NCBI GenBank assembly: GCA_026413225.1
Contig: CM048553.1
Span: forward strand, 140,376,690-140,440,689
DNA length: 64,000 nt
From: Otis tarda
Taxonomy: Eukaryota > Chordata > Aves > Otidiformes > Otididae
Direction of reading: 5' to 3'
Part shown: in pieces, positions 27,101 to 42,100 of the stretch
How the letters are laid out: the number at the start of each line of letters is the position of its first letter
Position numbering within the stretch: the first letter of the stretch is position 1
The notes under the pieces: generated by a model
Told to the model about the DNA's origin: nothing
Databases searched by the model: none
Seen by the model: the letters and a program-made list of their open reading frames with translations, nothing else
Program-made: the position numbers and the translations under genes

Positions 27101-30100
27101 AGATTTGGGAATTGTGGTGGTTTGTATATTAGTAATAAATGTGTAACTCTGATAATCATTCCAAAGACCAGATAAATAGCATGTATCTCAAAACCACGTT
27201 TTTTTTTTTTCCACAAGTACCACACATACCACATCTTAAGTTATTTATCAGGCTTCTGTTGTGGCTGCTAGAAGAAGGTTATTGTTAATATCTATTCCCT
27301 AAATTTTGAGCTTTGTCAGCCTAGCACAATAAGGAGCACATCAATCCCTAGTGGTTGTTGAGCAATATAGATTATTTTCCACATAATGTTCTCTGAGAAG
27401 TAATTAACCTATATATTATAGAAGTCACATACAAGCAATGCTCCAGTGGAAAGAAAACATCAAGGAGATTTCTTAATTCCCGAATACTGATCTGGAGAAA
27501 ATTCAGCAATGAATTTGACAGAATGGGTCCACTATTCTTTTTCTTTCTTACTGTCTCAGTCTGTTGTGTTTTACTGCTTACTATTAGAGACATAAAATAC
27601 AAACAGATTAAAAGTAGAGTCAGAAAGACTTGTAGTGCAGAGTGTAGCTCGGGTCAGCTCCCAAGTACTGAACTTCGGAGATGCATGACCTCAGTGTTGT
27701 CATATATTGCTTGTATGTTCCTCAACATTGATAACCAAGCAAGCAAGATTCTTCATCAAATTGTTTTCTAGTAATTCTTCTTTAGTATTGTACTGTGTGG
27801 TGATTTTCTTCATTCAAGAAATTGAATGTTCTCTAGAACGGTTTGTACTTAAATTCCACTTATTTTCTAAATTTGAATGTAGTAGATTAGTTTCATTGTC
27901 TTCTTGGGACCACTAAGTAATTATTGTTTCCAGATACTCTATTGTGGTTTTTTAATTTTTTTTATATTTCCATTCCACATGTAATTTCATGTCCAAAAAC
28001 ATGCCACTGATGTCAACCAGACAGAAAACACCTAAATTCCTACTTTTTTTTTTAGGAATAAATCTGTAGTACTTTTTGTTAAGGATTTTTTTTACAATAT
28101 TACAGGCTTAAGCTTCCATTTTTGTCTTTGCTGTCAACACTTAATTTGAAATGTCTAAATTACTTCAGTAAAATTTTCTACACCTTTTTTTTTTTAAGTT
28201 ATGGCCACAAATAAGTAAGATCGACAGTTAATAACCATTTTCTTTTTTTTTTTCTTTCAGTGCCCCATATGTGCAGTACAGTTGAACATCACTGTGATCA
28301 CTTCTGCATAAACACTCCTGGCTCCTATGTATGCAGATGTAAACAAGGATACATTCTCAATGCTGACCAGAAGACTTGCAGCAGTATGTTATCTTTCTTA
28401 ACTTTTCTGCTTCGTGCTCCCAAAAAGTGCTTAACATCACATACTCTTTCTGTTGAGCTTATAAAGAAGGACTGAGCTCACTATATAATTAATGGTAATA
28501 ATTGAAAGAGTCTGAAAAGGTGAAGCTGTAATTCTTTTTCTTTTTTTAATGTAAATGAAGTTCTCTTAAAACTTTCTGAAATACATCAAGCTCATTTTTA
28601 TACACAGCTCTGCAGAGGTACAGTGTAACTACATAAAATTGCATTTGAATTTTATTGGTGTAATAACTTTAACAATGAAGCAACAATCAAAGAAAGAACT
28701 ACTTTATTATCTCACATGAAATGAATCCAGCTACTTTAGTAACTTCTCTAGATAGCAACCAGGACTAAATAGTACAGAGAGGTGCAATGAACCCCATACT
28801 AGAGAACTGTGAAATAACTTGCCATTTTAGAAAGCTCTTCCTGTTTGCTACTTGAAGCATAAGGGTTTGCAATCATTCAAAGAATAGTTTCAAAAATCTT
28901 GCTTATGCTTTATTTTCCTACTTTAAAAGGATTGACTTTTTTCAGTTTTAAGTAATTGGCTTTGTAGTTTATAATAACAAACTGTACTTCACTTTAATTG
29001 TGATCTTTGTAAGCAGCATTTCTTTTTGTCCATTTTAACTTGCTTCCTCGTAATTAACAGCAGGCTACATCAGATGGGTATGCCAAATTTATTTCTGTAT
29101 CCACCGTTATTTTACAGAAGTTATGTAATACTATTTTTAATTACTTGTGGAAAATGTACTTGCTAAAAATACAGTTTCTTATCCCGTGACAGTGCATGGA
29201 TTCAAGTGACATTTACCAAACTGGTTTTAGCCAGAAGAAAAATTTTGGAAAACGTCTCTTCAAAAAGCTGGAGGAGACAGTCATGGTGAGAGCATAGGAT
29301 GTACGCCTCACAACTGATAATTTAAAATTAAGGTGAAGGATGCAGGCTGGAATCCTATCCTTGTGTTTGAACTCGCACATGTTCCACATCTCAGGAGAGT
29401 GCTGTAAAACAATCAGGTAGCTTGGGATGAGAGGGTTCTTAGTCTCTCTTGCTTAGTGTTGTATTTTATATCAAATACTGAGCACTGAAACAGCAAGAGT
29501 GTATCAGTACCTGAGGTGACTCTGCTGCTTGGGGATTAGTGTCCTTACATGCGCAGTGAAACACACGGGTTCAGTCAGAGCGTCAGTATATAGGAATGGG
29601 AACAAAAGAGTGTTGGCACCGGAGTGATTTGGGCATTCTTGCAGCGCTGCATGGAAGTGTCTTCAGACCCTTTGGGCTACAGTAGGAAACTGCTTTTGGG
29701 CTGTTCACCTCCTATGCTGTTGAGCTGTGGGATGAGTTACTTTTAGGAATCTCTGTTTTCTAGTCCTTCTCACCAGCATCCTTCACCAAATGTAGACGTT
29801 TATCATATGCATGTCTGTGAATTGTAGGGGAATGTTTTGTGTTAAGTGGAACAAATGTAACACTTTATTTGTGTTTTTGTTTCCTCCAGAAGATGAAAAA
29901 AAAAAAAAAAATCAATCCAATCTGGAATATTTCCTAATTATTATTTGGTTTAGCAGCTGAGCCAAGACAAGAATAGTGACAAGAACAATTTTTCACACAG
30001 GCTGTTTTCTCAGCTTCCACATATTTGCTATAGCTCTTCAGAAAGAGAGAGGTCAGAATCCCAAATGATGGCTCCAGCTATGTAATCACATTTCAATAAT

Positions 30101-33100
30101 GTTCTCTAACCTATTATTTTCATTGTGTCCTTCTTAAAATGCTTCTAATTTAAAACTTTTTTATCCTTCAAACTTTTCTTTTAAACTCTCCTCATACTAT
30201 TAATTTTCTTAAAGAATTTTTAAGAAAAAAATTCTTTTGCTTTCAGTTTTCTGTAAATTATTTGAAATTCAGTTTCTCTCTTTTCGTAATTTCCTCTCAC
30301 ACGTTTTCCTCATCCTCAGCCCAATATAAATTTTGACAATTGAAATTTTTCTTGTGAGTTATTTTTTAAAAAAATAATTACAAGTATTAAAAATTCTTTC
30401 TTTATTGTGTCTTCTTTTTTATTGTGTTACATTTCCGTAGTTTTTATCAGCCAGTAGTTCGCCTTTTGGGCACTGCAGTACTTCAAATTACAGATTAATT
30501 TCCAGTAGAGTTTTGGAATTGTAGTTGTAGTTTTCCTACTGGTGACTCATGCACAGTAGCCCTCAGTATGTTCCCCTTCTGCCATTTTTTTAAGCCCATA
30601 GCTGCATTGCTTTACTTTTTTTTTTTTACCTATGACTCAGTGTTGTATTGGTTTTTCCAACTTACCTGTCACACGTTTTGCTTGACTGTGTACTTGCTTT
30701 GATCATCAATCAGATGATACTAGATTGCAGTTTGCTAAATAGTAAAGGAGAAATGAGTAATTCAGTGTGTTTGTAGCCTACTTCTATTGGACTTTTTTCT
30801 ATGTCACCAAACCATAAACTAATTTTAGCAATTAGCACTGGAAATCTAATATTGAGAGCCATCAAACTGGCCTTAAATATGGCTAGGATGGTGCAAATCA
30901 AGACAAGTAACAGAGTTCATGAGGAAAGAGGACCAAGCCTGGACAAGCTGGACAGCTTATGTCTGGAGGTTAGGGGAAGCATGGTGATAGAAAAACCCGT
31001 GATCTGTGACCATTTTAGTTACCTTCATTGGCTGCTGAGTGTCCACAACTGCACAGAGATAACATGTTCCTCAGTTGACCTCTAAATAAAATAGATCTTT
31101 GCCATGTTTATGTTTAGTGCAATCAACATAAACCAGATGTATTTAAGGTTTGGATGTATGTCAGCTCTTTCACGAGCAAGTAGTTTCCTTACAGATATAT
31201 TTTAACACTTTAAGTTCTTAAAAGCCGTTAACCAAATGGCTTCAATCAGCAAAGAATTGACAACTTTGCTTCAGGCTGAAAAAGGGTGCATTCTCTTTTG
31301 AACAGATGGTAGTTTTGTTCCTTGATACATTTCGTTATAACACTATTTCTGAAAAAAAAAATTTTCCTTGCGTTGAAGGAAAACAATCTACTGTATTGGT
31401 GATTTGTTGTTTTCCACTTGAAAAAAAAAACCAACCAAAATCCCAACTCGACTATCTTTCAGAACAAAACTAGGGAAAAAAAAAAGTTGTTTTGTTTGAC
31501 TTGAAATAGTCTTACATTTATTTCTTTAGGATGGTTTTGCATCCATGCAAAGGATGCTCCTTTCACGTACTCTGGTCTAACTTTTCTAGAGAAGAGTGGA
31601 TGTGTCAGATAATGGCTGTTCTTTAGTCACTACACTGTACTTGTTTGTTTAACAATCTCCTCTGTTCTTCTCTAGAGATACTAAAATCTTACATTAATAC
31701 ACAATATAGTACAAAAGAGGAAATATAGCTGAAACAAGCTGGGAAATTATCTATTTATGAGTGTTTATACTGGAACAAGAGAGCTGGATGAATGTTTATG
31801 CTGTTCATCATGCCGCTTGATATGAAGCAGACAGCTATAAAAGAAAATTCGTATTTTCTTGACTAGTTTCCTTAAACATGTTTCAAAATCCTTTTTTTTT
31901 TGTAGCTGTAAGTGATCATTTATGTGTTGAGCAGTCTTTGGGCCTGATCCTGAGCAACACAAACTACTCTGCTTTCCAGCGATTTCACCGGGGAGACTTG
32001 GGGTTCTCAGAAAGCTTTAGTCTGTTGAAAAGAAAGCCCGATGTGCTTCATTCAGTCAGGTGCTGAACTGACTTTGTTTGTTGTAGTAATTTTTCTAATG
32101 ATGTCTTTTGCTTGGCAGGGGTAACTTGCTATGGTATTTTGCACAAAAATGAAAAATTATAAAACTCAGAAATGAAATATCCCTAAGTCTTTTGGTGTCG
32201 TGTTTTCCTTTTCTTTCCCTTTCCCAACCTCATTATCATTTATCTGGGAGGTTTATGTAAAAAAGGAAAAAAAGAGAGAAATAAACCAAATTTTTTTTCT
32301 TTTTCTTTTTTTTTTGTTTCAAAAAACCCTGAAGAATACCCTTCAAACTTTTCAGAGAAACATACAGTCAAGCAACTCTACTAGGCACCATTGGCCCATC
32401 AATGGTTGTTGCTTTCAGCTGAAGGAATGAGCTCCTCAGCTTTGAGTGATCGTTCCTGCTGACGTAAGAGTTTCACTGTTTGACGGAACATTGGCATGAT
32501 TTCTCCTAAAATTAGCTCGTCTCTAAAGAGCTGTTTATAGCTTCCTGAAATTTATTTTTGATATATAGTCTACCCATGCATTATAGAAGGTCAAAGGTTT
32601 TCATATTCGTGCAATTATGTTTTGTAGCTCAGGACCTTTGTGCTGTGGAGAACCATGCCTGTGAGCAGATTTGTGTGAACACACCTGGGTCTTACGTCTG
32701 TCAGTGTTATGAAGGATATGAGCTTGATGCAAATGGAAAGAATTGTGTCGGTGAGTATGAGTTTAGCAATTCACATTTATCTCTTGACACAAACCAAAGG
32801 GAAATTCAGTGTAAACTGACATCTAGTTTAGCCATAGACAATGATGGGAAGCTGTCTTCTCCTGTATAAGTGGTAGATAAGGAAGAGTACAAATTAGCAT
32901 GTTCATAGGCCTTTACTAATAATGAATGGTGACTTGGGAAAATTGCACCAACTAATTTCACACAGAAAGTAACATTGCTGTTTTGAAACAACACACCAGA
33001 TATTTTATTCTAGATCCGTGTAGGTGGCCAGCAATGTACTGGCATGATTTATGTGGCCATTAAAAAACAAACAACGCCAGACAAACTCAGTAGCTCCTCT

Positions 33101-36100
33101 TCAGACAGAAGTTATATATGGAAAAAATTGAAAGAGGACAATTTCTTGCCGTTTCTCACTTGGTTTCATGGTCATGCCAGGAGAGATTTCAAACTCTTTT
33201 TAGGAAGATGACTTTAAGGAAAGTTTAGCCCTTCTTAAGAACCCATTCACTACATGCCTTTAATTTTTGCTATGGGCAGTAAAGAAGCAAACATCAGCTC
33301 TAAGCATTACAACTCAAAAGAGTGAATGTGGAAACACAGTATAATAATTTTTTTAAACACAAAACATACTTCACTTTCTATTACCATATAAGTATCTCAG
33401 TCTTGTTCCCTCTTTATACACGGTAAATACCTTTAGGATAATCTTTGTGACTAGTCTGTTAGCCTTCTCATAAACTTTGCATCCCATGCTACGTTTTGGG
33501 AAAATAGTGTCTTCTGGTATCCACCACAAAAAAAAACTTTAGTGAGTCCTTGGAAAAAAATCACCTTATTTATTAGGTATTCTCTTCAGGCAAGCACTTA
33601 AATGCATACTTATTTGCAAACACATGCTGCAGTCCCATGGAAGTGAATCCAAGTGAATCCTTGGCCCCAAATCTGCCACAGGCCACCACAATGCTTTTGT
33701 CCAACAACTCTTTCTTAATATAATTATATTAATTTATATAATATATATTATATAATATATATATTTTATAATATTATATATATATAATATAACTCTAACA
33801 TAATATCTGTCTCTTATTACCTTCACAGAGCTATTACCTTGCAGGATAATTCTATTTTGAGATGCAAAATAGATGACAGTTTATGGAACAGAACTTTCTG
33901 CATGTAGTTTCACATGGGACACACGAATGAGCTTTTGAGGTTTTGAAGACCTAGAATAACGTGCAGTTTTGAAGAATACTCTGTACTTACTCTTCAGAAA
34001 TGTTTCCCTTACTTGTAGCTTCATGATTTCAGTATAGGAGTGTTTAAATTTCTCAACATAATTTATCCTCAGCATAATTTGGCCACTAATATACCTTTTT
34101 AAGAATCTGCTTTATGAAGCTGAATTATTTTGAAAATGCAGCTAATAATGGCTATTTAGGCAAGAAGGTCTGTTAGATGTTCTGGTCCAAAACACTCCAC
34201 AGAACTTCATCCAGTTACCTTAGCTAATCCTCATGACCTTTACCTGTATTAGGATAAAGCATGTATTTCTCTGCTATTGTTTTGACTATATCCTAAGGCA
34301 GAAAATTCATGACTTCTGTTGGTGGGTTCTTTCATTCTCAGTTCTTTCCTACCATGTATTCTGATCCGAAATACTAATGCTTAGTGTCATCATTGATACT
34401 TTTTTCTCTCTATTAAGTTGAGGTGTCCTTTATAGCCCAGGATATTCTTACCAGGAAGGTAGCTACCATAGCTTCATAGGGACAAAAATAAATTTTGATG
34501 AAATCCTCTGTATGTCAAATCTAATATTATCCTCTATAATAAGTACAAAGTCTGGGTTTTTTATTAAAAGCTTCAAAATATTTCTGTGCCATTTATTCAA
34601 TGTCTTACAGTGGCACTTGTTTTTTGCCTGTTAATAATTTCTCTGCCAAGCCTGAAGAGAGGTATTTAGAGGTGAGATGCATCTTTAACCTTTTTTTTCT
34701 ACCTCTTCACTGACTCTCTTTGGCTTTGAGAGATGTGGGACTATTATGAGCTCTATTCATGACATGTGAAGCTTTCATATTCTCAATTATTTTCATTTAT
34801 TTTCAAAATACAGTTCATGCATGGGGTCACTATGGTATCTTGCCTTTTATAGCTCTTTTTCCTCTCCACTTGATTTCTGTTCATTTATACCTAGTTTAGC
34901 AAAACCCATGAACTTATGCCATTCATACCCCTGCAATAATTAGCAGTATTAATTGTGATTTTAAAGCACAATATTAGCACTCCTGTTTTTCAATTTTCTT
35001 TTGCATTTATTTGACCATTTAACATTCTCATTTCTTACTGATACATCAGTGGTTCAGTGTATATTAATTATGTTTTACCCATGCAGAACTTAGCCTCTCT
35101 ACATTTCCTGAACAGGAAAAGATTGTCTGGGTAATTTGTGGTTTTGATGCTAATTTGTCTGCAAATCCTATTAGCTTTCAGTTTCCAGAATCTGGCTTTT
35201 CAGATTTGAACAATTTGAGATTTTTGAGGAATATGCTACTACAAAGAATGTGCAGCTTCTGCAGATATGATCACCAATGAATAATTATCCTTGCTGGAAA
35301 ATCTTGTAAAGGAGACTATTTATAGTACTGAATTAGTTGTGATAAATCTCGGCTTTCATTAGTCTTAAGCTAGTTAACCATTCCTTTCTGTGAAGTATTT
35401 ATTATCAAATCAGTAGGACCAGAAGAAAGATCTTGATGTATATATATACCAGAGAGCACTGAGTACAATGACAATTTTGCGAAAAGCAGTGACTTCATTA
35501 AGGTTACTCTCTCCTCTTCATCCAGAGAATGGAGAGAGATTTTCGGTTAGGACATACACATCACAGTTCTCTCAAAGAGCCAAAGGTTTCTCTCTAAGCT
35601 AGCTAAGACTTCTAAAATTCTAACTCCAGCAACGGAGTGAGAAAGTGCAGAAAACTAATTTCAGAGGCAGGTTTGTTAAGTTCTCTTCCTCCTTTCTGAT
35701 GGGCTAATTTCTCTGGTTAAGGATCAAAGGCAATACTAGTTGCTTTATTGACACATATGTCAGCCAGTTACCTGAATGGCAATAATTAATAAATCTCACA
35801 ACCAGCAGCTCACAGTATCCATTCAAAGTGACCACTGAAGGGCCAACCACTCTGAGTGTTTGGAACACACAGTTCATTAACAAACTTGTAGACCAAACAA
35901 TATTTGAAACTGCCTGTTCAATTATAAGTAGAGCTGGCAGAGCATTATCACTTTGCCTTTTTAATTAGCTTTTCATGTTAACTGCCCTCCTTTCACATGA
36001 ACAAAATCCTGTCTGTTAGAGTTTGGTGGTAATGAGCCATTCTTTCTCCATCATGCTTCAGGACATTCAGTCTCTCCACCTTCTTGATGTTGCTGGACAT

Positions 36101-39100
36101 GCTGTCCTGTCTTTCCTGGCACTGGTGCTAGACTGTCTCAGTATTGCTACAGCTGTTGGGCTTGGGACCTCTTCTCCTGGCAGTGGTTTGGCTGCTGGCA
36201 CCTCTCTCCAGACCTGGCACTAGATTTTTTTGGCTGCTTTCTAGGTTCTTACAAGTCTTCCATGAGTCTGCTGTACTCTTCTCTCACATTCTTTTTCATC
36301 CTCCTTCTGCCTTTACTTATTCTGTCACCTTTTCTTCCTACCCTTTTCTTCTACCTTTCTCCTTAACTTACTTCGTTCTCCTAAGCCTGAATAACCTAGG
36401 TAAACATGATAGGAGTAAAACAGCAATACAAGAGAAAGGTGATCCGTGCTGTCCACAGTTCAGAGAAGGTAATGTAAGCACCCAGGGTGCAGAACGGGTG
36501 ACTGGAAGTAAGAGATGCCTCTCATCACTTACCAACTAATTCCCAGCAAGAAAAAAAAGTGTGAAACAAACATGGGGAGACAATTGAATTAATTGCATGC
36601 TCACTAAAAGGTCATTAATTCACCCTTTAGAAAAGTTTCATATTGAAATAGGAGGGGGCTGACATTAACAACAGTGAGACCTCTAAGTGTTCATGTTCTA
36701 ATGTATATCTCATGACTTAGTACAGTAATATGAAAGTATTCTAAAAATAGGAAAATATTATTCTGCTTTGCTGTTATACAAACTTTGTCAATTTTCTGCA
36801 TACCAACTAAAGGATTACAGTACTTCAATATAAGAAATATAGATTTATAATTTTTCTCAGTCTTTTCAGGAAGATTTAACTCCATGGGCAACTTACCTAC
36901 TTGCTGAGTGGAATGCTGTTGACAAATTTCCCACTTAAGCAAGTGCTACCAAAATGAAGCTAAAAGTGAAATGAATTTGTAGGTCAATTACTAATGCCAG
37001 TCTGCAAGGCTAAACCTGCCTGGAATTAGGGCAATTTGTATACAAAAACTATTGAAAAAAGGAACTAACACTTATCTCCAAAAGCAACTGTCAAGAGAAT
37101 GTTCTCACTTCTTAACTGTGTTAGTGGAAAGGCATTATTTAAATTGATATGCTCATTATTCTTGCAGGCCAACAGACATGCTTCTGTGAGTAAGACGTCT
37201 CCAGAATGCTTCAAATGGAAAAAAGCAAGCATGGAAAAATTAGTTAGTTATTTCATTGGATTTTTTTCCTGTCTGTCCACAGTATATTAGCAGCTGCATA
37301 GCTATAAGAAGGAACTGTTCTTCCCTCAAGAGACTGTAATCTGAAAGCGCTTAGGGTCCTAGTTGCTCAGATGTTGATAATAAAGCATTCTAGGACCTGT
37401 TCAGTTGTCTCTCAAACAACAAGGCTGGTCAAAGGGCTAGAAGGAGTGCCCTGTGAGGAGCGGCTAGGGACTCTGGGCTTGTCTGGTTTGGAGAAAAGGA
37501 GGCTGAGGGGCGACCTCATTGCTCTCTACAGCTTCCTGAGAAGCAGGAAGCAGAGAGCGAGGTGCTGATCTCTTCTCTCTGGTATCCAGCGATAGGACGT
37601 GTGGAAATGGTTCAAAGTTGCACCAGGGGAGGTTTAGACTGGACATTAGGAAGCATTTCTTTACCAAGAGGGTGGTCAAACACTGGAACAGGCTTCCTGG
37701 AGAGGTGGTTGGTGCCCCAAGCCTGTCAGGGTTTAAGAGACATTTGGACAATGCCCTTAATAACATGCTTTAACTTTTGGTCAGCCCTGAAGTGGTCAGG
37801 CAGTTGGACTAGATGATCATTGTAGGTCCCTTACAACTGAAATATTCTATTCTGTTTTACTGTATTCTATTCTGAAATTTATAATCTTTAGTTGGGCAGT
37901 TCCAGGTATTGTGGTAGAAATGCAATTCATTAGGGTTTAAACGCAGAAGAGGAAACGACTTTATGGAGCGATCCATATGGGCTGTTTCCCAGGTATGATG
38001 CTAGATAGAAAAAAAAATTATATATTCTTTGGCCTACTTGTTTCTTAATAAGTCTTTTAAAACACTTCAGGAAAACACCACATGTGGTTAGAATTAATTT
38101 AAGAGGAAAGCTGACTAATTGTATGACACATTATATCCTTGAAATATATATTCAGTAAATCCATTTTTATATGAAGCTCTTCAATCTGGAAACAGGAAGG
38201 CGCTTGCCAGGAAAATGGTCTCACATAGCAGCCAATAAGTAGTCTAATGTGACTTGATTCAATACCAATATTCTGAAGGGTTAAAAGAAGCTCTTTCAAA
38301 TGGATTATCCACTTTCCTGACTAGATGACCTTCACTAAATATCTTAGCATACCTGAGTATACACATGATTTGCAAAGGCAGGGCTATTGAAGAAGGAACT
38401 GATTTCATTAAAATGAATTACTGCCTCTAAAAGCAATTCGGGAGGCTCAGCAGTATAAAGTGATGAAAAAATTACTCAGTTGGCAAAGAAGGGGAACGTG
38501 TCTCGTTAAATGTCTGTGTGAAGCTGAGCACATTGCTGTCTTCTGCAGAAAGAATCAGGTAAACTTGCTTAATGTAGGCCTGGCACCTCTTTGGGGACAC
38601 AACACCTGCTTTGTGACTTATCTTTAATTTCTTGTAAGATTTTCTTTGTGAAGAAACAGCTTAACCTGCAAAGAAATTAAAAAAAAAAAATTAACTTCTT
38701 TAGCAATTTTGAATGGGCTTGACTGAGTAAACTCTAAAGTATTGCCCTATTACCATTTAGAGGTCTATCCTGTAAATATGGGTTTGTGTAATAAATTACT
38801 GGAATTACGAAATAAGTGACTGGACTAGCTGTGATATTTTATTTCTCTAATACAAAAAGGCGTTATATAAGCAAAATATCAGTGGTGAATATCAGCCTGA
38901 AGCTTTCAGGCTTCATAGCTGCAGCTGCTTTGTACAGGATGAATCTGCATCACTTTAGAGGGAATGAATGTACTGTGACAGTCCTCCATGTAGAAAGTGT
39001 TGCCATGGGTCTTCTGTATACTCAGGCTATGGGAACAGCTCTTGAGAACTAATACGGCTGGGAGGGAACTAAGGAAAAGTAGAGCACTTCCAGGACTGGG

Positions 39101-42100
39101 ACTGGAGAGACAGAAGACAGAACTAAATCAAACAAACTTTGCTACGCCCTGGTCTGCAGTGTGAACATCTGGACAGAGTTACTGACTGAGGCATGGTTTC
39201 CAGGTCTGAGAAAACATGTTGAGAAGGCTCCTGACAATCTGAGAGCTGACAAATGTTCAAAGGGTAGGAGAAATGATCCAAAACTCGTATCAAATCTGAT
39301 TTACAAACTGGTATTGAAAGTGCACTTCTTTTTGCAGAAAGGCACTTCAGGACAGAAATTATGTCAACTCTTTGGATTTTTATAGCTACTGTGTGTGACT
39401 AGTACCATAATATCTATGCATAATAGTTCTAGTTTTGTTTTTCTAATTGTACATGTTGGTCTTGTTCTTTTTCAGTTGTAGACTACTGTGCTTTGGATAA
39501 CCAAGGTTGCCAGCATGAATGTGTTAACACTGAGGACTCCTATTACTGTAGATGCCACCCAGGGTTCATTTTAAATCCAGACAAAAGAACTTGCAGAAGT
39601 AAGTTGTGATAAGGTTTAATTATGAACAGTTTGTACTACTTCTGTCTTCCAGTTCTCAGCAGTAATGCTCCCACTGGTCCTGGGAACACTCAATAATGTG
39701 TCAAGTATAGAAAATGTTGGAGTGCCCTGGAAGCCAAAGGTCTTGAAAGCAATGCAAGTTGTTTTGGGGGGTAGTTTGCCTTTTTGGGGGAGGAGGTAAG
39801 GGTAGGGGTCTCGCCTAAGAGCAGGAAGCTTTTAACATGAAACCAAGCTCCTTTTCAACAGTAAAATCCAAAAGCTTTATCTTGCATAGACTCTCTGATT
39901 ATCCAGATTTTTCAGTTGGAATATCATCTCCCTAGCTCTGTGAACACGCAAGTCTGTACAAGACAATTTATAATGAACCTGGTTTGTAAGACAAGCTAAA
40001 ATTAAACAGAGTAGTTCCACAATCAGAGGAAACATTGCAGCCTATTTTCCTATGGATTTTTCTCAAGAGGAATTTCTTTGATAGTGTGCCAAATACTATA
40101 CTGGCAATATCACTATCTTCTACCAAGCTTCCATGTTTCCACCAGGTTATAACAACTTAATTGTTTGCTTGTTTGTCAAATTTGATTGATACGAGGCTAA
40201 CAAGCTAAAAAATTCCTAGACTTAGGAGTTGGAGACTTCTACTATCTGTTTGTAGAAAGCCTTTTTCACTGCATCCTTTTGGTTGGGTGAGGTAACAGAC
40301 TCCACCACCGCATTCCCAGTGTCATTTCCCCTCTGATCTTGACCAGAAACTCTCAGCAGGCACATCTGTGGTTTCATGTTGGATCTCTGTGGAATGGAGA
40401 TCTTTAACATATAACAAAAAGTACACTGCTTCTCAAGGGAGTACAAGCTGGGAGCCAAAGATGGCTACAAGGCAAGCAGGGTCAGTAACCCCTCTGATAA
40501 GGCCTTTGGTCCCAAAGTACCCAAAGAAGAACAAAACAGGTCCTATGACAGTAACCAGGCTCAGCCAACAGTTCAGTGATCACCAAACAAGTCCATAGTT
40601 TCAAGAGAGGTCTATATTCCATTCAGGAAATCAAGTCAGCCAGTCAGCAGGTCGGGATCAGCAAAACACAACGCTAGGCACAGGCATACCTACCACAGAG
40701 CTCAGGCCAAACCAAGCGTGAGAGCCTAACATTAAATGCAGCTCCGAAGCCAAGGGGCAGATGCCACAGACAAGGCTCCTCACAGCTCTTTGCATCTCTG
40801 CCAGGTTAACTGCATTTTGTTTTGTACTAAATGCTTTAAATTGGTTTAAAATTAAGGGAGAAAATTCCATCAGGTTGCAATTAGGTAAAAATAAAGTGAC
40901 TGGGCATGGTAGGCCATAGAGATTGATTCAGAAGGAGTAGTCAGGGAGGAATGAGCAAATACTATGTCAAATCATTCTCTTTCAAGGTGCATGTCCTGAA
41001 TCTAAGCATCAGTAGAACCTACTAAGCCACTTTTCCTTACACTTGAAATCTTCAGAGCCTTGTTAATAAAATTATGCGGAATGAAAGAACTGTGTAGCTC
41101 TTTGTGCTGCAAAAGTCAAGACACCATGAAAGCTCTTCAGAGCGAAAGTGTCCCCCACGTCCCATATGTTACGAATCATGCTGTCTTGAGTCAGAAACAA
41201 ACTTCAGATCACTGGATTTAAAATGTTTGTAAATTTAAGACCTTTAACGTAAATGTCTATGTATTTGGCTTATGTACTGAATCTCCAGGGTGATCGCCAA
41301 CTAGCCAAGACTCATGCTCACGCCAGACCACAGGCCTGGGCCTGGGGCGCCAGCTCCCAAAATCTTGTGATTGTCTCAGAATCCTGACTTTCCTTTCAAA
41401 AACAGAAAGTAAGCTGTCATGCTCATGGCTACAAAGAAAAGCTTGAAAACGTAAATGTTATCAGTACGGTCATGCGTAACTGACAAATGTTTTCCCTGGG
41501 AATTACTCCCAACTTCTTAGAATGAAATACAAGAAACACGGCTCATGAGGGCAACCCTGCCAGCACCAGCAGTACACTCTATGGAAAGGACTGGAAGAGA
41601 GCAGCAAGTTCAGATGATCAGTGAGGCAGGTAGAGGTCATTCCTAAGTTAACTATTAAGGGGACTTTTGCCAGTTTTGCTGCTCCTCTCAAGACGACAGA
41701 TGGTAGCTTCTGCTTGTACTTAGGGGTGCTGAGCCTCAACTGTTGTTCTTTAGGGAAGGCCCTTGTTTGAGTTGTGAATGGGTTCACATGAGCTGTAGCT
41801 GGTAGAGGCCACCTGTTAGTGTCCTTAATTTGGGCTGTATTAATGAAGCCCTGTGAAACGTGTTTTTAGTGTTCCCAACATAACTATTATGTTCAAGGTT
41901 CCAACTAAGGTAATAATATATGTTTTCCTAATCCTGTGGTCATCTTCAGAATCGGTTACCCAGGAAAAGCCTGTTCTGCACGTTTGAGTTGGCAAGGATT
42001 TGAGCAGGTAAATGCAACACTGAGTAGGTCCAAAAATCATACAGCTCTGTTCCTCTGGTGCACACACGAGACTTTATGGTTTCTCTTTCTTCAAGTGCAC

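Larger units (their letters stand above)
23758..28260 (+). other. MATN2: Intron 3 (4.5 kb)
   Basis: Mostly unremarkable A+T-rich sequence. It contains an unexplained antisense open frame preceded by a good minus-strand splice acceptor (25303-25650) and two MIR-like segments (26080-26150, 26350-26450). It ends in a strong T-rich tract and TTTCAG at 28260. Confidence 0.65.
32751..39475 (+). other. MATN2: Intron between EGF2 and EGF3 (6.7 kb)
   Basis: It contains an AT-dinucleotide tract (33715-33793), a pyrimidine-rich stretch (about 36278-36372) and a plus-strand CR1 (37420-37876). The rest shows no exon and no recognisable element. The acceptor is ctttttCAG at 39475. Confidence 0.65.

Noticed and set aside
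36023-36539. Overlapping 66- and 131-codon plus-strand open frames in the EGF2-EGF3 intron
   Set aside because: They coincide with a pyrimidine-rich stretch that suppresses stop codons. No domain or splice signal was recognised.
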